Source: Desulfuromonadaceae bacterium (lineage in GTDB: Bacteria > Desulfobacterota > Desulfuromonadia > Desulfuromonadales > SZUA-401). Taken from it: 7,065 bases of DNA. Numbering within the stretch: position 1 is the stretch's first letter; each line of letters starts with the position of its first letter. The stretch lies in contig QKBP01000010.1 in NCBI GenBank assembly GCA_003246035.1, positions 1 to 7,065 on the forward strand, read 5' to 3'. The notes beneath the pieces were generated by a model that was not told where the DNA came from, did not search any database, and was given only the letters and a program-made list of their open reading frames with translations. This document shows positions 1 to 6,699 of the stretch, piece after piece. The position numbers and the translations under genes are program-made.

Positions 1-3000
1 TCCTCGATCAGGAGGTAGAGGCACGGGACCAGTACCAGGGTGATGACGGTGGCGAACAGGATCCCGAAGCCGAGCGACAGCGCCATCGGGATCAGGAAGC
101 GGGCCTGGCGGGAGGTCTCGAAGATCATCGGCGCCAGGCCGCCGAAGGTGGTGAGGGTGGTGAGGATGATCGGGCGGAAACGCCTTGTGCCGGCGTTGCA
201 GATCGCGTCGTGGGCGTCCTCTCCCGCGAGACGCTGGCGGTTGGCGTAGTCGATCAGCACCAGCGAGTCGTTGACCACCACCCCGGAGAGCGCCACCACC
301 CCCATCATGCTCATCAGGCTCATGCTATAGCCCATCAGCAGGTGCCCGAGGATCGCGCCGATGATCCCGAAGGGGATCGCGAGCATCACGATCAGCGGCT
401 GGACGTAGCTGCGGAAGGGAATCGCGAGCAGGAAGAAGATTGCGATCAGCGCCAGGCCGAAGCCCCCGAGCAGTCCGCCGACGCTCTCCTTCATGCTCGC
501 CTGGCGCCCCTGGTAGCTGTAGGAGAGCCCGGGGTAATCGGCCGCCAGGGCGGGGAGGATCTCGCGGTCGAGGGTCGCCTTGACCTGGCCGGTCTCGCCG
601 AGCGGCTCGACCCCGGCCGAGACGGTCACGGTGCGCCGGGCCTCGCGCCGGTCGATGGAGGTGTAGGCCCGACCGCGGGACACCTCGGCGACGTCGAGCA
701 GGGGGACATAGGTCCCGGCCGGAGTGCGGATCAGCAGGTTCTCGATGTGGAACTCGCTGCTCCGCTCGCTCTCCGGCAGGCGCACGCGCACGGTCACCTC
801 GTTGCGACCGCGCTGCTGGCGCAGCGCCTCGCTGCCGGAGAAGGCGTTACGCACCTGGCGGGCGATCTCCCGCGAGGTCAGCCCGAGGCTGTGTCCGGCG
901 GGACGGACGCGAAAGTCGAGCTGCTGCTTCCCCGGGGTGAAGCCGTCGTCGACATCCTTGACGTTGGGGAAGCTCTCGAGCTGCTCGGCGAGCTGGGCGC
1001 TGGCCCGGTCGAGCACCCCGGTGTCGCGGTGGGAAAGCTCGACGGTCAGCGCTGCGCCGCGTCCCGGTCCGCCACGGTCCGATTCGAAGCGCAGCGACTC
1101 GAGTCCGACCAGGGTGCCGACCTCGGCACGCCACAGCTCGGTGACCTTGCCGGTGTTGAGCGGCCGTACCCCCGGCGGACGCAGGTAGGCGGTCACGCCG
1201 ACGGTGTTCTCATCGACCTCGGCGAAGATCCCCTGCAGCAGCTGGTCGCCGCCGTTCTGATCCGCCACCCGTTCCATCGCCTCGACCAGCAGCGCCTCGA
1301 TCCGGGTGGCCGCCTCGACCGGGCTGCCGGACGGGAGTACCGCGGTCACCACCGCGCGGTCCGACTCGACCCGCGGCATCAGGATCATGCCGATCCGCCC
1401 GCTCAGCGCGTAGCTCCCCACCACCAGCAGCACCACCACGCCGAGCGCCACGCACAGGCCGCGCCAGTGCAGGCAGAGCTCAAGGAAGGGACGGTAGCGC
1501 TGCTCGATGAAGCGCGTCAGCCCGGCGCTGAAGCGCTGCTGGCGCGCGTGGAGGCGCGCGGTCAGGCGGTTGGTCGGAGTACTGCGGGTGTGGGCGAGAT
1601 GCGCCGGCAGGATCAGCAGCGATTCGACCCAGGAGATCAGGAACACCGTGATCACCACCACCGGGATCGCCTTCCAGATCTTCCCCATGGTGCCGGGGAC
1701 GAAGTAGAGCGGCAGGAACGCCGCCACGTTGGTGAGGATCGCGAAGGTGATCGGGATCGCCACGTCGCGCGCCCCGAGCACCGCGGCCTTGAGCAGGTCG
1801 TGGCCGCGCTGGCGGTACTCGTAGATGTTTTCGCCGGCGACGATCGCGTCGTCGACCACGATGCCGAGGGCGACGATGAAGGCGAACATCGAGACGATGT
1901 TGATCGACACCCCCAGCGCGGGGAGGAACAGCAGGCCGCCGAGAAACGAGGTCGGGATGCCGACCGTCACCCAGCAGGCGAGCTTGAACTCGAGAAACAT
2001 CCCGAGCAGCAGCAGCACCAGGATCAGCCCCATGAAGGCGTTCTTGAGCAGCAGGTTGAGACGCTGGCGGTAGAGCTCCGAGCGGTCGTTGTTGATATCC
2101 CAGGCGATCCCCTCGGGGAGGTCGGCCTCGATCTCGGCCATCGCCGCGCGCACCGCATCGGAGACCCCGATCGGGGTCTGCTCGCCGACCCGGAAGATAT
2201 CGAGGCCGATGGTCCGCTGGCCGTTGTAGGTGGCGTAGCGGTTGCTGTCCTCGAAGTCCTCGCGCACCGCGGCGACATCCTCGAGATAGACGATGCTGCC
2301 GTCGCTGCTGGTCAGCAGGGGGATGCGCGCGAACTCGCGTGCCCAGTCGCGCCGCTCGCGGACCCGCAGCAGCACATCGCCGGACGGGGTCTCCACCGCC
2401 CCGCCGGGGATCTCGGCGGAGACCGCGTTGATCGCCCGGGCGATGTCGTCGAGGGTGAGGTTGTAGGCCCGCAGTCTCCCCTGGGGGACGTCGACGTGGA
2501 TCTCCACGTCGCGTGCCCCGGCGAGGTCGATCTGGGTAATCTCGGGGCTCTGCAGCAGGCGGTCACGTACCTGTTCGACGGTCTCGCGCAGGACCCGCTC
2601 GGAGACGTCGCCGTAGATCTGGATGTTGAGCACTTCACGGCGCCGCGCCAGCAGGGTGACCTGGGGCTCCTCGGCGTCGTCGGGGAAGGTCGTGATCCGG
2701 TCGACCTGCTGCTTGATCTCCTGGTAGGCCTTCTGCTGGTCGGCGTCGGCGAGCAGCTCGGCGTTGATGGTGGCGCGCCCTTCGCCGGCCGCGGCGGTCA
2801 GCTCCTTGAGCCCCTCGATGCCGCGGACCGCCTCCTCGACGGCGAGCACGATCCCCTTTTCGACCTCTTCGGGGCTGGCGCCGGGGTAGGCGACCGACAC
2901 CCGCACCAGGTCGAGCTCGAACTCGGGGAAGACCTCCTTCTTGATCTTCGCCGACATGTACAGGCCGCCGAGGATCAGGAAGATCATCAGCAGGTTGGGG

Positions 3001-3068
3001 GTCACCCGGTTCTCGCTCATCCAGGCCAGCGGACCCCGCCGCCAGCCTTCCCTGCGCCTCTCGCTCAT
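1..3068 (-). CDS. RND efflux transporter, AcrB-like inner-membrane permease (HAE-1 type), 3' end cut by window edge
   Basis: Proton-driven pump subunit of a tripartite efflux complex; family members take substrates from the periplasm or outer leaflet and pass them to the outer-membrane channel. My reading of the minus strand gives 1022 residues without a stop from ATG 3068 to the left edge. RND pumps usually have about 1030-1050 residues, so only a short tail after LVLVPCLYLLIE is missing. Visible layout: cytoplasmic N-terminus, TM1 (about 24-40), first periplasmic porter region, TM2-TM6 (from about 338 to 490), amphipathic cytoplasmic linker, TM7 (about 537-555), second periplasmic region, TM8-TM12 (from about 860). 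TM4 has GIVVDDAIVAGEN with D406-D407, matching the AcrB proton-relay Asp pair. The heavy-metal (CusA/CzcA) TM4 signature is absent. TM10 reads GVVVNDSLVLID, so N933-D934 stand where AcrB has K940-N941. The start overlaps the adaptor stop (ATGA). The Shine-Dalgarno is weak (GGAG 13 nt upstream, GGGA 7 nt upstream), suggesting coupled translation. Family is near certain; substrate is unknown. Confidence 0.96.
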   Translation of the reverse strand, partial: MSERRREGWRRGPLAWMSENRVTPNLLMIFLILGGLYMSAKIKKEVFPEFELDLVRVSVAYPGASPEEVEKGIVLAVEEAVRGIEGLKELTAAAGEGRATINAELLADADQQKAYQEIKQQVDRITTFPDDAEEPQVTLLARRREVLNIQIYGDVSERVLRETVEQVRDRLLQSPEITQIDLAGARDVEIHVDVPQGRLRAYNLTLDDIARAINAVSAEIPGGAVETPSGDVLLRVRERRDWAREFARIPLLTSSDGSIVYLEDVAAVREDFEDSNRYATYNGQRTIGLDIFRVGEQTPIGVSDAVRAAMAEIEADLPEGIAWDINNDRSELYRQRLNLLLKNAFMGLILVLLLLGMFLEFKLACWVTVGIPTSFLGGLLFLPALGVSINIVSMFAFIVALGIVVDDAIVAGENIYEYRQRGHDLLKAAVLGARDVAIPITFAILTNVAAFLPLYFVPGTMGKIWKAIPVVVITVFLISWVESLLILPAHLAHTRSTPTNRLTARLHARQQRFSAGLTRFIEQRYRPFLELCLHWRGLCVALGVVVLLVVGSYALSGRIGMILMPRVESDRAVVTAVLPSGSPVEAATRIEALLVEAMERVADQNGGDQLLQGIFAEVDENTVGVTAYLRPPGVRPLNTGKVTELWRAEVGTLVGLESLRFESDRGGPGRGAALTVELSHRDTGVLDRASAQLAEQLESFPNVKDVDDGFTPGKQQLDFRVRPAGHSLGLTSREIARQVRNAFSGSEALRQQRGRNEVTVRVRLPESERSSEFHIENLLIRTPAGTYVPLLDVAEVSRGRAYTSIDRREARRTVTVSAGVEPLGETGQVKATLDREILPALAADYPGLSYSYQGRQASMKESVGGLLGGFGLALIAIFFLLAIPFRSYVQPLIVMLAIPFGIIGAILGHLLMGYSMSLMSMMGVVALSGVVVNDSLVLIDYANRQRLAGEDAHDAICNAGTRRFRPIILTTLTTFGGLAPMIFETSRQARFLIPMALSLGFGILFATVITLVLVPCLYLLIE

Positions 3069-4294
3069 GGCCGCGTCCCGCCTCCGGTCTCGGTTTCGGT
3101 TTCGGACGTGCGCAACGCCATCCCCGCCACCGGGGCGCCGAGGTTGGTGACCACCAGCCGGTCCCCCTCGTTCAGCCCCCCGGAGACCAGCACCTGCCGT
3201 TCGCCGCGAAAGGGGACCTCGAGGCTCCGGATCTCCAGTTTACCGTCGCCGTTCAGAACCCAGGCCGTATCGCCGTCACGCAGCTCCTCGCGGCTCAGCA
3301 CCGCCACCTGCTCGAGGGGCTGCCCGTCGATCTCGACACGCACGAAGGCGTCGAGGAGCATGCGCGGCTTTCCCAGGTTCTCCGGGCGCCGGGCCAGGGG
3401 ATCGGGGACCTCGACCAGCAGCCGCGCCAGGCGCCCCTGCTCCTCGAGGCTGGCGGCGAGGCGGATCACCCGCCCCTCGCGGTAGTGCCCCGCGCCCCAG
3501 GCGGCCTCGTCGAAGACCCGCGCCGTCGCCCCCTGGTCGCCGTTGTGCCGCGGGATCTCGATCCAGCGCAGCTGGCGGACCGGCACCGCGACCTCGACCC
3601 AGAAGGCGTCCTGGGCGACCAGCCTGCCGATCACGGTGCTGGCCGCGACGTTGGCGCCGAGATCGACCTCGCGGCTGACCACCAGGGCGTTGAAGGGGAC
3701 GCTCACCGCGGTCCGCTCCAGGTCGAGACGGGCCTGCTCGAGGCGCGCCCTGGCGGCGACCACGGCCGCCTGAAGCGTGCCGAGCTGCGGTTGCCGGAGC
3801 ATCAGCTCCTGCTCGGCAGGGGAGACCTGCTCGCCGAACAGCTCGAATTCCTTGCGCGCCACCAGCTGGTTCCCCTCCTCGAGCCGCAGTTCACTCTCGG
3901 CCTGGGCGACCTCGCCGCGCAGCTGGTCGACGGCCAGGCGGTAGTCGGACGGGTCGACCTGCACCAGGCGCTCGCCGGCGCGCAGCTGCCCGCCGGGCTG
4001 AAATTCGGGACTCAGCGCCACGATCCGCCCGCTCACCTGGGGGGTGAGCTGCACCTCGCGACTCGGCACCACTGTCCCCATCGCGGCGACCTGGGTCGGC
4101 TCGGTCCCGAGATGCACTTCGCGCACCTCGACCAGCGGCGCCTGGCGCTCGCGGGGGCGCTTCTTGGCCTGCGGACCGGTCGCCATCAGCCAGGCGGTCA
4201 GCAGGATGCCGACCAGCAGCACCACGGCTGGCAGGGCGTACCGGAGCCAGGCGCTGGGACGGGACGGGGGGGTCGGATCATAGGTAAAGGTCAT
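3065..4294 (-). CDS. RND efflux periplasmic adaptor (membrane fusion protein, HlyD/AcrA family)
   Basis: Periplasmic adaptor that bridges the RND pump and the outer-membrane channel; 409 residues, normal for the family. The N-terminus is cytoplasmic and Pro-rich, followed by one membrane anchor at about 17-38 (LPAVVLLVGILLTAWLMA) and a basic KKRPRER stretch. No lipobox Cys is present, so it is anchored by a transmembrane helix rather than lipid. The first lipoyl half is at about 73-115 (SREVQLTPQVSGRI), a Glu/Leu/Arg-rich helical hairpin at about 119-195, the second lipoyl half at about 196-230 (PFNALVVSREVDLGANV), then beta-barrel and membrane-proximal domains to about 400. The usual APFDG motif reads VPFNA. 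The acidic tail contains ETETET. I chose ATG 4294 over an upstream in-frame ATG at 4366, because the longer form would run 68 nt into the channel gene and lacks family similarity, while 4294 has GGAG 8 nt upstream. It lies 2 nt after the channel stop and overlaps the pump start by ATGA. Confidence 0.95.
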   Translation of the reverse strand: MTFTYDPTPPSRPSAWLRYALPAVVLLVGILLTAWLMATGPQAKKRPRERQAPLVEVREVHLGTEPTQVAAMGTVVPSREVQLTPQVSGRIVALSPEFQPGGQLRAGERLVQVDPSDYRLAVDQLRGEVAQAESELRLEEGNQLVARKEFELFGEQVSPAEQELMLRQPQLGTLQAAVVAARARLEQARLDLERTAVSVPFNALVVSREVDLGANVAASTVIGRLVAQDAFWVEVAVPVRQLRWIEIPRHNGDQGATARVFDEAAWGAGHYREGRVIRLAASLEEQGRLARLLVEVPDPLARRPENLGKPRMLLDAFVRVEIDGQPLEQVAVLSREELRDGDTAWVLNGDGKLEIRSLEVPFRGERQVLVSGGLNEGDRLVVTNLGAPVAGMALRTSETETETGGGTRP

Positions 4295-4296
4295 GG

Positions 4297-5712
4297 TCAC
4301 TTCTCCGCGGCGGTGTGCACAAGTGAAGTCCGCTCCAGCTGCCACCCCCCGGCGATGGCGCGGCACAGGGCGATGCGATATTCGGCCAGTTCGCGCTGCC
4401 CGGTGAGCTGGCGGCGCTGCAGGTTCTGGAGGGAGAGCAGGGCGGTGAGGACCCGCTGGTAGTCTTCGGCCCCCTGGAGGTAGCGGTCGCGGATCCGCTC
4501 GATCGCCTGCTCGGCCAGCTCCCGCTGACGCTCGAGACTGGCCAGGTAGGCGTGCTGCTGACGCTCCCGGGCCAGGGCATCCTCGACCTCCGCGAACGCC
4601 TCCAGGACGGTCTGGCCGTAAGCGTGCAGCGCCGCCGACGCCACGGCCCGGCTCCGCGCGACCTCGGCCCGCCGCGCCCCGCCGTCGATCAGCGGCAGCG
4701 CGAGGTTGGCGGCCAGGTTGGTCAGCCAGTCATCGAACAGGGCGCTGCTCTCCTCCGCGGTGCTCGCCGCGCTGCCCCCCAGGGAGAGGCGCGGAAAGCG
4801 CTCGGCCACCGCCGCCGCGACCCTCTGGTCGGCGGCGCGCATCCGGAAGAAGGCGCTGCGCACGTCGGGACGCCGCTCGACCAGGGTGGCAGGGAGGCCG
4901 GTCTCCGGCAACGGCGGAAGCGCGAGCGGTTCGGTCCGGGAGGGGATCTCCAGGGCCCCGGGGGGGCGGCCGCACAGCACCGCCAGGGCGTGTTCGAGCA
5001 CCGCGATGCCGGCGACCACCTGGCTCAGCTCGCCCTGGGTCGCCTCGACCAGCTGGCGCTGCTGGAGCACGTCGGCGATCCCGATCCGACCGGTGCGGAA
5101 CTGCAGCGAGAGCAGGTCGAGCACGTCGCGGTTGGTCGCCAGCTGGGCCTCGAGCAGCTGCTGCTGGCCGTACTGGTCGACCAGACGGTACCAGGTGGTC
5201 GCGAGATCGGCGCTCAGGGTGATGGCTGCCGCGGCGAGGTCCTCGGCGCTGGCGTCGCTCTCGAGGCGGGCGGCGCTGCGGCTGGCGCGCACCCGCCCCC
5301 ACAGGTCGAGCTCGTAGCTGGCCACCAGCCCGGCCGAATAGCTGCTGGCGTAGCGGATCGTGCCGTTGTCGTCACGCCGCGCACGGGCGAACTCCCCCTG
5401 GGCGTCGAGGGACGGGAAGAGCTCGGCGCCGGCCTTGCGCGCGCCGGCACGCGCCTGATCGAGACGGTCCCAGGACTGCTGCAGGGTGAGGTTGCCGGCC
5501 AGGGCCTGGTCGGCGAGGCTGTCGAGGGCAGGGTCGTTGAAGCTGGTCCACCAGCGCTCCGGAAGAGGATCCTCGCCAGCGGCGCTGTAAGCCTGCGGCA
5601 GCTCGAAGGGGAGAGGCGCGGGGTCGGCCACGAAGCTGCAGGCCGACAGGAGCAGCCCGACCAGGAGCGCCGCAGGTCGCAATAACCGGCTGAAAGGGGA
5701 CGACGATGTCAA
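4297..5712 (-). CDS. RND efflux outer-membrane channel lipoprotein (NodT/OprM type, TolC superfamily)
   Basis: Outer-membrane exit duct of the tripartite pump; 471 residues, typical length. The N-terminus is a lipoprotein signal peptide: hydrophobic PAALLVGLLLSAC with lipobox LSAC and lipidated Cys at residue 25. Mature-protein hallmarks are WWTSFNDPALDSL at about 54-66 and an ALAGNLTLQQ segment typical of NodT-family N-termini. Two OEP repeats follow, roughly 58-250 and 265-460. The first contains SYELDLWGRVR (about 132-142); the second contains ERRPDVRSAF (269-278) and PLIDGGARRAEV (340-351). Long Ala/Gln/Arg-rich helices form the tunnel coiled coils. The start is TTG at 5712: it is the first codon giving a full signal peptide, no in-frame ATG follows in the N-terminal region, and GGAG lies 7 nt upstream. 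It is the first gene of the operon. Channel-first order differs from the common adaptor-pump-channel order of mex operons and recalls cus/czc-type operons. Confidence 0.95.
   Translation of the reverse strand: MTSSSPFSRLLRPAALLVGLLLSACSFVADPAPLPFELPQAYSAAGEDPLPERWWTSFNDPALDSLADQALAGNLTLQQSWDRLDQARAGARKAGAELFPSLDAQGEFARARRDDNGTIRYASSYSAGLVASYELDLWGRVRASRSAARLESDASAEDLAAAAITLSADLATTWYRLVDQYGQQQLLEAQLATNRDVLDLLSLQFRTGRIGIADVLQQRQLVEATQGELSQVVAGIAVLEHALAVLCGRPPGALEIPSRTEPLALPPLPETGLPATLVERRPDVRSAFFRMRAADQRVAAAVAERFPRLSLGGSAASTAEESSALFDDWLTNLAANLALPLIDGGARRAEVARSRAVASAALHAYGQTVLEAFAEVEDALARERQQHAYLASLERQRELAEQAIERIRDRYLQGAEDYQRVLTALLSLQNLQRRQLTGQRELAEYRIALCRAIAGGWQLERTSLVHTAAEK
4303..4306 (-). promoter_or_regulatory. 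Ribosome-binding site for the adaptor gene, embedded in the channel gene's last codons
   Basis: GGAG on the minus strand, 8 nt before ATG 4294-4292. It lies within the final Ala-Glu-Lys codons of the channel gene, whose TGA is at 4299-4297. Ribosomes finishing the channel would uncover or re-use this site, so the two proteins are probably made in coupled amounts. It also decides the adaptor start in favour of 4294. Confidence 0.7.
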
Positions 5713-5719
5713 GACTTCT

Positions 5720-5723
5720 CTCC
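5720..5723 (-). promoter_or_regulatory. Ribosome-binding site supporting the TTG start of the channel gene
   Basis: GGAG on the minus strand, 7 nt before TTG 5712-5710; the extended match is GGAGAG. This well-placed site is the main reason to accept a TTG start, and the lipoprotein signal peptide that begins there agrees. Confidence 0.65.
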
Positions 5724-5744
5724 AGGGACGCGGGATAGGCTCAG

Positions 5745-5772
5745 ATTATCGGCATCAAGCGAGAAAAATCAA
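5745..5772 (-). promoter_or_regulatory. Putative sigma70 promoter for the efflux operon
   Basis: Read on the minus strand, TTGATT (5772-5767, 4 of 6 to the -35 consensus) is followed after 16 nt by GATAAT (5750-5745, 5 of 6 to the -10 consensus). Initiation would fall near 5738, giving a leader of about 25 nt before the TTG start at 5712. The site sits in a stretch clearly richer in A+T than the rest of the window. TTGAT occurs twice on this strand (5772-5768 and 5758-5754), 14 nt apart in phase. The second copy lies in the spacer and could be incidental. I found no clear inverted repeat to name as an operator. This is a pattern match by eye only. Confidence 0.5.
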
Positions 5773-5916
5773 CCGGATCGCGCGTACTTAACGCAATTTC
5801 CACATTACGTGCACAGTTCGCTCATCCCGGCCGGTGTCCCGGCACCCCAGGTCCGGATGGATCCGCGTTGCCAACTGCGCCGGTGAGCTGCCGCAACTCT
5901 GTTACTGTTGAGAGAG

Positions 5917-5923
5917 AAGGAGG
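5917..5923 (+). promoter_or_regulatory. Strong ribosome-binding site for the DUF3047 gene
   Basis: AAGGAGG is nearly the full anti-Shine-Dalgarno complement and ends 5 nt before ATG 5929. It decides the start: an in-frame TTG at 5908 would add seven residues but has no comparable site upstream and would contain this one inside its coding sequence. I saw no convincing -35/-10 pair on the plus strand upstream. TTGCCA at 5868-5873 has no matching -10 box at a usual spacing. Confidence 0.75.
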
Positions 5924-5928
5924 CGGCG

Positions 5929-6696
5929 ATGGTCAACGAACTGTTACAGTTGGGGCTGGCTGTGCTGCTGACGGCCCAGCTGGCCGCGCCCGCCCCGGTA
6001 TGGTCCGGGACACAGGGGGCCCTGGAGCTGGGCTTGAGCGCCGCCGACTACCGCGAAGGGGAGCTGCCGGCCGGCTGGAGCCTGCGCCGGCGGCTCTTCG
6101 GCCCGACACGCGGGGCCGAGGCCGGCTGGGTCATGAGCGACGGTCGCCCGGCCGTCAGGCTGCACTCCGCCGACGCCCTGACCTTTCTCGAACGGCGGGT
6201 CGATATCGACCTGAGCCGCTTTCCGGTGGTGGCGTGGAGCTGGAAGGTCGAGAACCTGCTGACGGGGCTCGACGAGCGCACCCTCGCCGGCGACGACCAC
6301 CCGATCCGCCTCTTCTTCGTCTTCGCGCCGGACGAGGAGCAGCAATCTTTCGGGTTCCGCATCAAGCGCTGGCTCTACCTCGACCGCGTCCACGGCCACC
6401 CGATGGGCGGGCGCTTCACCGAGTACCTGTGGAGCAGCCACCTTGCGCCGGGCGAGGTGATCCCCGACCCGGGCAAACCGTGGCAAAAGCTGCTCGTGAT
6501 CGAGGGGGGGGAAGAACATCTCGGCCGCTGGATGAGCTACCGGCGCAACCTCTACGACGATGTCCGCCGCCTCTACAGCGAGGCCCCCCGGCGGCTGGTC
6601 TTCATCGGCATCCTCTGCGACACCGAGGCCACCGGCCAGGAAGCGCGCAGCTACATCTCCGACTTGCGCTTCCTGCCGGCCACCCCCCGCGAGTAG
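5929..6696 (+). CDS. DUF3047 domain protein, probably exported, function unknown
   Basis: 255 residues, ending at TAG 6694-6696. It begins with a hydrophobic stretch (about 5-22, LLQLGLAVLLTAQLAA) followed by PAPVWSG, which looks like a signal peptide, although the n-region MVNE has no Lys or Arg, so export is likely rather than certain. The rest matches my recollection of DUF3047: WSWKVEN (103-109), AGDDHPIRLFFVF (120-132) where the family shows a GDD-x-Arg-hydrophobic stretch, YLWSS (146-150), RWMSYRRNLYDDVRRLY (190-206), DTEATGQ (211-217) and a closing YISDLRFLP (222-230). The alternating hydrophobic pattern and jelly-roll-like C-terminal motif are compatible with a secreted beta-sandwich; this is inference. 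No catalytic role is established to my knowledge. It is divergent from the efflux operon across 216 nt and convergent with the copper ATPase, 3 nt between stops. A run of eight G lies at 6504-6511. Confidence 0.88.
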   Translation: MVNELLQLGLAVLLTAQLAAPAPVWSGTQGALELGLSAADYREGELPAGWSLRRRLFGPTRGAEAGWVMSDGRPAVRLHSADALTFLERRVDIDLSRFPVVAWSWKVENLLTGLDERTLAGDDHPIRLFFVFAPDEEQQSFGFRIKRWLYLDRVHGHPMGGRFTEYLWSSHLAPGEVIPDPGKPWQKLLVIEGGEEHLGRWMSYRRNLYDDVRRLYSEAPRRLVFIGILCDTEATGQEARSYISDLRFLPATPRE

Positions 6697-6699
6697 CCC

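Larger units (their letters stand above)
5713..5928. other. Divergent intergenic region between efflux operon and DUF3047 gene
   Basis: This 216-nt region carries the leader and putative promoter of the efflux operon (minus strand) and the leader of the DUF3047 gene (plus strand). The part from about 5741 to 5815 is distinctly A+T-richer than the flanks, as expected for promoter DNA. The part from about 5821 to 5890 returns to high G+C with CCGG-rich sequence. I saw no long inverted repeat, no tRNA-like fold and no small ORF with a good ribosome-binding site. GTGCAC at 5809-5814 is a 6-bp palindrome too short to interpret alone. Confidence 0.7.

Noticed and set aside
210..3485. Very long plus-strand open frame of about 1091 codons opposite the RND pump and adaptor genes
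   Set aside because: The encoded protein is His/Asp/Arg/Gln/Gly-rich with no domain resemblance, and it lies antisense to a pump gene with clear RND motifs throughout. Long antisense frames are common in G+C-rich genes with biased third positions.
4295..4366. Longer adaptor start at ATG 4366
   Set aside because: It would add 24 residues without family similarity and overlap the channel gene by 68 nt. ATG 4294 has a well-spaced GGAG and gives a normal membrane-anchored N-terminus.
3485..5685. Further long plus-strand frames (3485-4462 and 4552-5685) opposite the adaptor and channel genes
   Set aside because: Same compositional shadow effect; no plausible ribosome-binding site and no recognisable domain, whereas the minus strand carries well-defined adaptor and channel proteins.
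1..5712. Heavy-metal (CusCBA-like) efflux system, suggested by channel-first order and a nearby copper ATPase
   Set aside because: The pump's TM4 has the drug-type Asp-Asp pair and lacks the heavy-metal-type signature, the adaptor has no Met/His-rich metal-binding segment, and no CusF-like gene is present.
5828..5850. CCGG-rich stretch considered as a hairpin terminator or operator
   Set aside because: The best arms are only about four base pairs with no following T-run on either strand, which is not enough in such G+C-rich DNA.
5908..5928. TTG start at 5908 for the DUF3047 gene
   Set aside because: It would place AAGGAGG inside the coding sequence and has no site of its own; ATG 5929 is correctly spaced. 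Its one attraction is that it would add basic residues before the hydrophobic stretch.
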